Below, in pieces: positions 1-5,921 of a stretch of DNA of 5,921 nucleotides. Each line of letters begins with the position of its first letter. Positions within the stretch are counted from its first letter, which is position 1. The stretch lies in assembly GCA_902836725.1 (NCBI GenBank), contig CADFRV010000166.1:1-5921 (forward strand), given 5' to 3'. The translations under genes were made by a program, and so were the position numbers. The notes under the pieces are model-generated. The model saw nothing but the letters and a program-made list of their open reading frames with translations, had not been told where the DNA came from and did not search any database. Origin of the DNA: Muribaculaceae bacterium (lineage in GTDB: Bacteria; Bacteroidota; Bacteroidia; Bacteroidales; Muribaculaceae).

Positions 1-434
1 TCATGGCCATGTTCGTAGGCACCACATCAGTGTCTACCGACGTAGCCACCTTCTCCGTCACACCCGAAGAGGACATAAACCGCATGGTTATCGCACGCAT
101 ATCACCCATCGACGGCATAATAGACGCATCCGACCTCTCGGGAGATCCCGTCTATCTCGACCTGCAGGTGACACACCGCGGGGAAATGCCAGTCAACGAG
201 AAAGGGGTACAGCTCGCCGCGCCGAAGAACGGCGTCGCCTACTGCATCCCGGGCACCGCACTGGTCACAGTGACATGCGCCGGCGAGGTGTTTGCCGAGC
301 GCGACGAGGAATTCGCCCAGTTCGGCGTGGTCTCCGGTCTCGCACCCAACGCATTCACAGACCGCAAAGCCCCGATATTTGTCATTTTCGATCCTGCCAC
401 CGGCGCCATCGTCACACAGGGTCCCGCCGAATGA
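1..434 (+). CDS. C-terminal part of a DUF4831-like protein (5' partial)
   Basis: The reading frame is open from the window edge (first complete codon at base 3) to a TGA at 432-434, leaving about 143 residues. The ATG codons at 3 and 9 are probably internal methionines, because the visible protein starts directly in beta-strand-like sequence (MFVGTTSV) with no leader. The pattern FVGTT, then a segment ending DASDLSGDPVYL, then YCIPGTA, and finally EFAQFGVVSGLAP with FDPATGAI resembles my recollection of the C-terminal half of DUF4831, a Bacteroidetes family of roughly 340-370 residues. No biochemical function is known to me. The segment looks all-beta, with alternating hydrophobic residues and no membrane helix. 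The stop codon overlaps the dxr start by 4 bases, so the two are likely co-transcribed. The family assignment is from memory of the motif pattern; that the gene is real and partial is much more secure. Confidence 0.7.
   Translation, partial: MAMFVGTTSVSTDVATFSVTPEEDINRMVIARISPIDGIIDASDLSGDPVYLDLQVTHRGEMPVNEKGVQLAAPKNGVAYCIPGTALVTVTCAGEVFAERDEEFAQFGVVSGLAPNAFTDRKAPIFVIFDPATGAIVTQGPAE
431..434 (+). other. ATGA stop/start overlap joining the DUF4831-like gene and dxr
   Basis: The dxr ATG (431-433) and the upstream gene's TGA (432-434) share bases in the sequence ATGA. This arrangement commonly allows a terminating ribosome to restart on the next gene. Only a weak purine stretch (AGGG at about 419-422) precedes it, as is usual in Bacteroidetes, which depend little on Shine-Dalgarno pairing. 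A second in-frame ATG at 440 is an alternative start that would remove the overlap. Confidence 0.7.
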
Positions 435-1618
435 AAGATATGCAGACAGCAACTGAAAACAGACGCAAACGTATAGCAGTGCTCGGGAGCACCGGATCTA
501 TCGGCACCCAGACACTGGAGGTAATAGAGGAATACCCCGACAGATTCGAGCCGACACTTCTTGTGGCCGGAAACAAAGTTGACACACTCATACTCCAGGC
601 TAAGAAATGGCGCCCCAGGATGGCCATTATAGCCAACGAGAATCTGTACTGGAAACTGAAAGACGCCCTGGAACCGCTCGGCATACAGACAGCCGCAGGC
701 CAGGACGCCATCAACGACGCCATGGAGGCCGACTGTTTCGACACCGTAGTGACAGCCACTGTAGGCTACAGCGGCCTCGCCCCCACACTGCGTGCCATAA
801 AAGCCGGCAAAGAGATAGCCCTGGCCAACAAGGAGACCCTGGTTGTAGCCGGCGAACTCGTCACAGACGCGTTGAGCCATTCCCGCTCGAAAATGTATCC
901 CGTGGACTCGGAACACTCGGCCATAGCCCAGTGCCTCGCCGGAGAAGCTCCGGAGAGCGTGCGGCGCCTCCTTATCACCGCCTCGGGCGGCCCCTTCCGG
1001 TGCCTCGACACCGACGAGCTATCCAAGGTAACCGTAAAGGATGCCCTGCGCCACCCCAACTGGGCCATGGGCGCGAAAATAACCATCGACTCCGCCACGA
1101 TGCTCAACAAATCATTCGAGATCATCGAGGCACGATGGCTTTTCGGCATCGGCCCCGAGCGCATCAGCGCCATTGTGCACCCCCAGTCCATCGTGCATTC
1201 AATGGTGGAATTCGTGGACGGTTCGGTGAAAGCGCAGCTCGGCGTGCCCGACATGCGCCTCCCCATCCGTTACGCTCTCGGGGAAGCATCGCGCCTCCGC
1301 ACGTCAGACAATCCGCTTACACTGGAGCGCATGGCGCACCTCACTTTCGAGGAACCTGACGCCATACGCTTCCCGGCCATAAAACTCGGGCACTACGCCC
1401 TGCGCAAAGGTGGAAACACGGCATGCGTGATCAACGCCGCCAACGAGATAGCCGTGGCGGCTTTCCTGCGCGAAAAAATCAGCTTCACACGCATCTACCC
1501 CCTCATAATGGAGACGCTTGAAGCGATCCCGTTTGTGGAGAAACCCACTCTGGAGGATTACATCGCCACCAACGCCGCCGCACGCCGGTATGCCACCGGC
1601 CTTGTAGGCTCCGTCTGA
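431..1618 (+). CDS. dxr: 1-deoxy-D-xylulose 5-phosphate reductoisomerase
   Basis: Cytosolic enzyme that rearranges and reduces 1-deoxy-D-xylulose 5-phosphate to 2-C-methyl-D-erythritol 4-phosphate using NADPH and a divalent metal: the second step of the MEP route to isoprenoids. The 395-residue product is close to the E. coli length (398). The N-terminal Rossmann domain carries the NADPH loop GSTGSIG at residues 19-25 and the LANKETL segment at 131-137. Metal ligands are D159 and E161 in PVDSEH and E230 in LNKSFE. The phosphate-binding and flexible-loop region contains SGGPF (185-189), H208 in HPNW and N226-K227. The HPQSIVHS segment and a helical C-terminal domain follow. The frame is open back to an ATG at 275, but that start would bury over 150 bases in the upstream gene and add a basic, unstructured leader, so the ATG at 431 is preferred; 440 is possible. 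No residue expected for activity is missing. Confidence 0.97.
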   Translation: MKDMQTATENRRKRIAVLGSTGSIGTQTLEVIEEYPDRFEPTLLVAGNKVDTLILQAKKWRPRMAIIANENLYWKLKDALEPLGIQTAAGQDAINDAMEADCFDTVVTATVGYSGLAPTLRAIKAGKEIALANKETLVVAGELVTDALSHSRSKMYPVDSEHSAIAQCLAGEAPESVRRLLITASGGPFRCLDTDELSKVTVKDALRHPNWAMGAKITIDSATMLNKSFEIIEARWLFGIGPERISAIVHPQSIVHSMVEFVDGSVKAQLGVPDMRLPIRYALGEASRLRTSDNPLTLERMAHLTFEEPDAIRFPAIKLGHYALRKGGNTACVINAANEIAVAAFLREKISFTRIYPLIMETLEAIPFVEKPTLEDYIATNAAARRYATGLVGSV

Positions 1619-1629
1619 AAAAAACATAT

Positions 1630-1651
1630 TCCCGGCCTGTTCATACCGGGA
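1630..1651 (+). other. Small inverted repeat in the dxr-rseP gap
   Basis: TCCCGG (1630-1635) and CCGGGA (1646-1651) can form a 6-bp stem around a 10-base loop, 11 bases after the dxr stop. No T-run follows on the plus strand, so it does not look like an intrinsic terminator in the direction of the genes. On the minus strand a run of seven T (complement of A 1618-1624) follows after several bases, but no minus-strand gene ends here. A second weak stem, CCGC/GCGG at 1668-1678, lies downstream. I see no Bacteroides-type promoter (TTTG with TAnnTTTG) in the rest of the 109-base gap. It may be an mRNA processing or stability element, or chance. Confidence 0.3.
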
Positions 1652-1727
1652 TCACCAATTCATAACGCCGCTGCGCGGAAGCACCGCATCCCCCGCAGCA
1701 TAAACAACATCCCCGACACAGAACCTG

Positions 1728-3050
1728 ATGGAATCATTCCTGATAAAAGCCGCACAGCTCGTCGTAGCATTGTCCCTCCTGGTAATCATCCATGAGCTCG
1801 GACACTTCATGTGGGCACGTATTTTCAAGATCAGGGTAGAGAAATTCTACCTCTTCTTCAATCCGTGGTTTTCACTGTTCAAATGGAAACCCAAAAACAG
1901 CGAGACCACCTACGGCATAGGCTGGCTCCCGCTTGGCGGCTATGTGAAGATCGCCGGCATGATCGACGAGTCGATGGACAAAGAACAGATGGCGCAGGAG
2001 CCGAAGCCATGGGAGTTCCGCAGCAAACCGGCATGGCAGCGCCTGCTGGTAATGACCGGAGGCGTGCTCAACAATTTCATACTTGCCTTCGTGATCTACA
2101 CCGGCATTGCATGGTACTGGGGAGAAAAGACAATCCCCTTCCAGAACGCATATGAAGGAATGGATTTCACTCCCGCGGCACAGGCCCTCGGTTTCCGCAA
2201 CGGCGACATACTCCTTGAAGCAGACGGCAAGCTGATCGACGCCCGCAACCGCTCGGCCCTGTTCGACATGCTCGAGGCACGCGAGGTGACAGTGCTCCGC
2301 AACCACCGCGACACAGTGGCAATCGCCCTCCCCAAAGACGCCGTGATGAAACTGCCGCAGGACGAGCAGTTCATGGCGTTCCGCATTCCGGTGTTCGTGA
2401 AACAGATCATGCCCGGCGAGCCTGCCGCCAAAGCCGGCATGCAGGAAGGAGACCGCATCATAGCCGTCGGCGACAGCCTCACCCCGTCGTATACCGAGCT
2501 ATCACCCGCCCTGATGGCATATGCCGGCAAGGAGACCACCGTGACCGTGCAGCGCGGCGACCGTGAAGTAACACTGACAGCCACCCCGACCGAAGGGGGC
2601 AAACTGGGATTCGGTCTGAAATCACCCGACGAGATTTTCGAATGGTACACCACAAGCTACAACCTGCTCGAGGCTGTGCCCAAAGGGATCGGAACCGGCA
2701 CCAACATGCTCACCACCTATGTAGGCTCGCTCAAGCATCTTTTCAGCAAAGAGGGCGCCGAACAGATCGGCGGCTTCGGAGCCATCGGCTCCCTGTTCCC
2801 GCCGAAATGGAACTGGCGCACATTCTGGGAAATGACCGCCTTCCTGAGCATCATCCTCGGTTTCATGAACATAATCCCGATCCCGGCGCTTGACGGCGGC
2901 CATGTCATGTTCCTGCTCTGGGAAGTGGTGACACGCCGCAAACCGTCGGAAAAATTCCTCGAGTATGCCCAGACCGCAGGCATGTTCCTGCTGCTGGCGC
3001 TGCTTGTATATGCCAACTCAAACGACATATACCGGTTCCTGATAAAATAG
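1728..3050 (+). CDS. rseP: RseP-type site-2 intramembrane zinc metalloprotease
   Basis: Inner-membrane protease of family M50 that cuts substrates within the membrane. In characterised bacteria it releases extracytoplasmic-function sigma factors from anti-sigma factors after a first cut and clears remnant signal peptides. The 440-residue product is close to E. coli RseP (450). Helix 1 (about 5-27) holds the zinc motif HELGH, with H22, E23 and H26. LPLGGYVK (67-74) is the conserved membrane re-entrant loop. Helix 2 (about 107-131) begins with TGGVLNNF. Two PDZ domains follow: a divergent one at about 140-205 (AQALGFRNGDIL) and a clearer one at about 218-300 (PGEPAAKAGMQEGDRI). Helix 3 leads into NIIPIPALDGGH (381-392), where D389 should be the third zinc ligand; helix 4 is about 416-430. 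The ATG at 1728 puts helix 1 at the N terminus as expected. It lies 109 bases after dxr. The substrate is unknown; Bacteroidetes anti-sigma factors are a reasonable inference. Confidence 0.96.
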   Translation: MESFLIKAAQLVVALSLLVIIHELGHFMWARIFKIRVEKFYLFFNPWFSLFKWKPKNSETTYGIGWLPLGGYVKIAGMIDESMDKEQMAQEPKPWEFRSKPAWQRLLVMTGGVLNNFILAFVIYTGIAWYWGEKTIPFQNAYEGMDFTPAAQALGFRNGDILLEADGKLIDARNRSALFDMLEAREVTVLRNHRDTVAIALPKDAVMKLPQDEQFMAFRIPVFVKQIMPGEPAAKAGMQEGDRIIAVGDSLTPSYTELSPALMAYAGKETTVTVQRGDREVTLTATPTEGGKLGFGLKSPDEIFEWYTTSYNLLEAVPKGIGTGTNMLTTYVGSLKHLFSKEGAEQIGGFGAIGSLFPPKWNWRTFWEMTAFLSIILGFMNIIPIPALDGGHVMFLLWEVVTRRKPSEKFLEYAQTAGMFLLLALLVYANSNDIYRFLIK

Positions 3051-3058
3051 CCACCGGA

Positions 3059-3081
3059 GGCGCGCCGCGCCATTATATTTT
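3059..3081 (+). terminator. Candidate weak intrinsic terminator after rseP
   Basis: GGCGC (3059-3063) and GCGCC (3067-3071) form a perfect 5-bp GC stem with a 3-base GCC loop, followed directly by a T-rich stretch (3072-3081) ending in four T. The position, 9 bases past the rseP stop and 28 before the next start codon, suits a terminator or attenuating hairpin. The stem is short and the T tract is interrupted by A, so it may be leaky. The same T-rich bases (TATATTTT, 3074-3081) match 7 of 8 positions of the Bacteroides -7 element TAnnTTTG, but no TTTG-like -33 element lies at the right distance. Confidence 0.35.
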
Positions 3082-3108
3082 AACGCAACTGTTCAATTAT
3101 TCCGCGAA

Positions 3109-4296
3109 ATGCCACTTAAAGACATACGATTAAAGAAAGGGAAGGAGGAGTCGCTCGACCGCTTCCATCCCTGGGTGTTTTCAGGCGCGCTCGCCGAGCC
3201 TCTCCCCGCCGATCTGGAAGAGGGGGAGACCGTGACCGTGCATACCCACGACGGACGCCTCATCGGAGCCGGACACTTCCAGATAGGAAGCATCGCCGTG
3301 CGCATACTTGAATTCGGCGCCGACGACATCACACCGGATCTCTACAGAAAACGCCTGCAGGACGCATTTGCCCTCCGCAAGGCCCTCGGACTGGCACGAG
3401 AGGACAACGACGCATACCGCCTGGTGCATGGCGAGGGGGATTTCCTTCCCGGACTTGTAGTGGACATCTACGGCCCCACAGCCGTGGTGCAGGCACACTC
3501 CCCGGGCATGCATTTCGCCCGCCACGACGTGGCACGCGCCATAGTGGAACTGCCCGGCCTCGGGGTGCGCAACGTATATTACAAATCGGAAACCACACTC
3601 CCCTACAAGGCTCATCTCGACCCTCAGAACACATACCTCATCGGCGACTTCGAGACATCGGTTGCCACAGAGAACTCCCTCCGCTTCAACATCGACTGGC
3701 TCCGCGGCCAGAAGACAGGCTTCTTCCTCGACCAGCGTGACAACCGCGACCTGCTCCGCCACTACAGCCACGGACGCCGCGTGCTCAACATGTTCTGCTA
3801 CACCGGAGGATTCTCGGTATATGCCCTCAAAGGTGACGCCACACTGGTGCACTCGGTAGACAGTTCGGAGAAAGCGATCACGCTTACCGACGCCAATGTG
3901 AAACTGAATTTCCCCGACACAGACCGCCACCGCTCCTATGCCGAAGACGCGTTCAAGTTCCTCGACAACATGGAAAAAGGGGCATACGATCTCATCATCC
4001 TCGACCCACCCGCCTTCGCCAAACACCGGAGCGCACTGCGCAACGCCCTGCGCGGTTATCAGAAACTGAACTTGAAGGCATTCGAGAAGATCGCCCCCGG
4101 CGGCATCGTCTTCACATTCTCCTGTTCCCAGGCGGTGAGCCGCGAACAGTTCCGCCTGGCCGTATTCTCGGCCGCAGCCCAGAGCCGCCGGCGCATACGC
4201 ATCCTGCATCAGCTCACTCAGCCGGCCGACCACCCGGTCAACATCTATCACCCCGAGGGTGAATACCTGAAGGGTCTGGTACTGTATGTGGAATAA
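3109..4296 (+). CDS. rlmI: RlmI-type class I SAM-dependent 23S rRNA (cytosine-C5) methyltransferase
   Basis: Predicted cytosolic RNA methyltransferase of the RlmI/COG1092 group. The E. coli member makes m5C1962 in 23S rRNA with S-adenosylmethionine. The length of 395 residues matches E. coli RlmI (396). An N-terminal PUA RNA-binding domain covers about 1-75 (RFHPWVFSGAL, then GRLIGAGHF), followed by a central beta-rich domain (LPGLVVDIYG). The linker motif GQKTGFFLDQRDNR is at 200-213. The Rossmann-fold domain has SAM motif I LNMFCYTGGFS (226-236), catalytic-loop motif IV DPPAF (299-303), and FSCSQ (337-341), whose C339 is the likely nucleophile. The protein ends with the usual HPEGEYLKGL segment. 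The start at 3109 is the only reasonable one: no in-frame ATG, GTG or TTG lies between it and the end of rseP. A closely related RlmI-like enzyme with another rRNA target cannot be excluded. Confidence 0.9.
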   Translation: MPLKDIRLKKGKEESLDRFHPWVFSGALAEPLPADLEEGETVTVHTHDGRLIGAGHFQIGSIAVRILEFGADDITPDLYRKRLQDAFALRKALGLAREDNDAYRLVHGEGDFLPGLVVDIYGPTAVVQAHSPGMHFARHDVARAIVELPGLGVRNVYYKSETTLPYKAHLDPQNTYLIGDFETSVATENSLRFNIDWLRGQKTGFFLDQRDNRDLLRHYSHGRRVLNMFCYTGGFSVYALKGDATLVHSVDSSEKAITLTDANVKLNFPDTDRHRSYAEDAFKFLDNMEKGAYDLIILDPPAFAKHRSALRNALRGYQKLNLKAFEKIAPGGIVFTFSCSQAVSREQFRLAVFSAAAQSRRRIRILHQLTQPADHPVNIYHPEGEYLKGLVLYVE

Positions 4297-4342
4297 CCCG
4301 CGGTGCCCAACAGAAAAACCAACCACCAAAGATATCACGCAG

Positions 4343-5921
4343 ATGGCAAAACGAATAATTGCGGCCGCCCTGTGCGCCGCCGCCATAACATCATCGACAA
4401 TGGCAAATCATCTTGATCCCAACAACCCCTCCGGCACGATAGTAGACCGTTTCGCCGACATAGAGGTGCTGCGCTACACAGTGCCCGGCTTCAACGAGCT
4501 GTCACTTGACCGCAAGCTTTTCATATATTATCTTACAGAGGCGGCACTCGCCGGACGCGACATACTCTGGGACCAGAACGGCAAATACAATCTTGCCCTG
4601 CGCCAGATCGCCGAAGGGGTATACCGCAACTATAGCGGCGACCGCAACGACAAGGATTTCAAGGCTTTCGAGATCTACCTCAAACAGATAGAATTCGGCA
4701 ACGGCGCATACCACCACTACAGCACCGACAAGTTCACTCCCGGTTTCACACAGAAATGGTTCGAGGGACAGCTGGCCGACCTGATGAAGAAACAGCCGGC
4801 ACTCGCATCGGCCATATCTCCCGACGAGACACGCATGGTAATGCGCCTCATGTTCGATCCCTCATTCATGCCCAAGCGAGTGAATCAGGCCGAAGGAGCC
4901 GACCTTATCCTCACATCGGCCAACAACATGTATGAAGGGGTGACACAGAAAGAGGTGGAGGACTACTTCAACGCCAAAAAGGATCCCGCCGACAAGACAC
5001 CCGTATCCTACGGCCTCAATACCAAAGTGGTCAAGGAGAACGGCAAAGTAAAAGAACTTCCCTACAAGGTAGGGGGACTTTACTCCCCTGCCATCGAGCG
5101 TATCGTGGAGAATCTCAACAAAGCGCTCCCCTACGCCGAGACCGAGCTTCAGCGCAACAGCATTCTGGAGCTGATAAAATTCTATACTACAGGCGACCTG
5201 CGCACATTCGACACCTACTCTATTCTCTGGACCGAAGACACCACCCCTATCGTGGACTTCATCAATGGGTTCATCGAGAGCTATGGCGATCCGCTCGGCA
5301 TGACAGGCTCATGGGAGTCTATCGTCAACTTCAAGAATACCAAAGCATCGGAGCGCACCGAGACCATCTCCAACGCCGCACAGTGGTTCGAGGACCGCTC
5401 CCCGGTTGATCCCCGTTTCCGCAAGCCTGAAGTGAAAGGGGTCAGCGCCAAAGTGATCAACGCCGCCATCCTCGCCGGCGACGCCTACCCCTCTACACCG
5501 ATCGGCATCAACCTGCCAAACGCCAACTGGATACGCGCCGCCCACGGCTCCAAGTCGGTGACCATCGAGAATATCACCCAGGCATACGACGACGCTTCGC
5601 ACGGCAACGGCTTCAACGAAGAGTTCGTCATCGACAAGCCCACATGCGAGCTGCTTGACAAATATCTCTTCATTACCGACAACCTGCACACCGACCTGCA
5701 CGAATGCCTCGGACACGGCTCCGGACGTCTGCTTCCCGGCGTGGATCCCGATGCCCTGAAAGCCCACGGCTCCACACTCGAGGAGACACGCGCTGACCTC
5801 TTCGCGCTCTATTATCTGGCAGACCCCCACATGCTCGAACTCGGACTGCTCGACAATCCCGACGCATACAAGGCCGAATACTACAAATATATGCTCAACG
5901 GCCTCATGACACAGCTCATGC
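4343..5921 (+). CDS. Dipeptidyl peptidase III, family M49, exported (3' partial)
   Basis: Zinc exopeptidase that removes dipeptides from the N terminus of short peptides. The frame stays open from the ATG at 4343 to the window edge (526 codons plus one base). The Bacteroides thetaiotaomicron enzyme has about 675 residues, so roughly 150 are missing. The zinc motif HECLGH spans residues 453-458 and the second motif EETRAD 480-485; H453, H458 and E481 should bind zinc and E454 should be catalytic. The 23-residue spacing from H458 to E481 is that of the family. GFIESYGDPLG (309-319) and GINLPN (388-393) match regions that contact substrate in human DPP III. Residues 1-21 look like a signal peptide: basic KR, an alanine-rich core, and a possible cut after STMA. 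C11 does not fit a lipobox. The product is therefore probably periplasmic. A start at the ATG at 4400 would remove the leader and give a cytosolic form, but is less likely. It follows the methyltransferase by 46 bases, with no visible terminator or promoter. Confidence 0.95.
   Translation, partial: MAKRIIAAALCAAAITSSTMANHLDPNNPSGTIVDRFADIEVLRYTVPGFNELSLDRKLFIYYLTEAALAGRDILWDQNGKYNLALRQIAEGVYRNYSGDRNDKDFKAFEIYLKQIEFGNGAYHHYSTDKFTPGFTQKWFEGQLADLMKKQPALASAISPDETRMVMRLMFDPSFMPKRVNQAEGADLILTSANNMYEGVTQKEVEDYFNAKKDPADKTPVSYGLNTKVVKENGKVKELPYKVGGLYSPAIERIVENLNKALPYAETELQRNSILELIKFYTTGDLRTFDTYSILWTEDTTPIVDFINGFIESYGDPLGMTGSWESIVNFKNTKASERTETISNAAQWFEDRSPVDPRFRKPEVKGVSAKVINAAILAGDAYPSTPIGINLPNANWIRAAHGSKSVTIENITQAYDDASHGNGFNEEFVIDKPTCELLDKYLFITDNLHTDLHECLGHGSGRLLPGVDPDALKAHGSTLEETRADLFALYYLADPHMLELGLLDNPDAYKAEYYKYMLNGLMTQLM

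Noticed and set aside
275..430. In-frame upstream extension of dxr to an ATG at 275
   Set aside because: It would overlap the preceding gene by 160 bases and add an arginine-rich leader unlike any Dxr N terminus. The start at 431 gives the family length and places the GSTGSIG motif correctly.
239..916. A 225-codon minus-strand open frame across the DUF4831-like/dxr junction
   Set aside because: It lies opposite two well-supported genes, its composition is that of a shadow frame, and it has no motif.
607..1359. A 250-codon plus-strand frame inside dxr
   Set aside because: It is a +1-type shadow with a Pro/Arg/His-rich, low-complexity translation; dxr itself is intact in the other frame.
4297..4342. 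Possible promoter or terminator in the rlmI-DPP III gap
   Set aside because: Apart from a short CCGCGG palindrome and A-rich sequence, there is no hairpin with a T tract and no TTTG/TAnnTTTG pair.
4373..4375. Cys11 of the DPP III leader as a lipoprotein lipobox cysteine
   Set aside because: The preceding residues are A-A-L, with Leu directly before Cys, which does not fit the usual L-[AST]-[GA]-C pattern; the cysteine also sits inside the hydrophobic core.
3181..4386. A 401-codon open frame on the minus strand, antisense to rlmI
   Set aside because: Its translation is rich in Cys, Val, His and Gly with no recognisable domain, as expected for the complement of a GC-rich gene. The plus-strand frame encodes a complete conserved methyltransferase.
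5309..5830. Minus-strand open frames opposite the DPP III gene
   Set aside because: They run against the conserved zinc-binding region of a clear M49 protein and encode nothing recognisable.

Overview
The window is a GC-rich stretch with five genes, all on the plus strand and tightly packed. It looks like a chromosomal housekeeping region of a Bacteroidales bacterium. Three things suggest this: a C-terminal segment resembling the Bacteroidetes-restricted DUF4831 family, a Bacteroidetes-type dipeptidyl peptidase III (HECLGH zinc motif with a secretory leader), and a lack of strong Shine-Dalgarno sequences at the start codons. The combination of high GC with frequent ATA isoleucine codons resembles gut Muribaculaceae-like genomes. 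That narrower placement is inference only.

Layout: (1) bases 1-434, the C-terminal part of a DUF4831-like protein whose start lies outside the window; (2) 431-1618, dxr, the second enzyme of the MEP isoprenoid pathway, overlapping the previous stop codon in an ATGA junction; (3) 1728-3050, rseP, a site-2 intramembrane zinc protease with two PDZ domains; (4) 3109-4296, an RlmI-type 23S rRNA cytosine-C5 methyltransferase; (5) 4343 to the window end, an exported family M49 dipeptidyl peptidase III, cut off by the window edge after 526 codons. Intergenic gaps are 109, 58 and 46 bases. There is no gene-free stretch above 300 bases, and I see no tRNA, rRNA, CRISPR array, insertion sequence or long repeat.

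The first two genes are very likely co-transcribed and translationally coupled. The dxr-rseP adjacency recalls the conserved dxr-rseP order of many bacteria, where the neighbours are usually cdsA, uppS and bamA; here the flanks differ. A GC-rich hairpin followed by a T-rich stretch lies between rseP and the methyltransferase gene and may separate two transcription units. All complete genes have the key residues of their families and near-standard lengths. I find no convincing evidence of a new biological system. The points of most interest are the exported DPP III, the DUF4831-dxr coupling and the candidate terminator.
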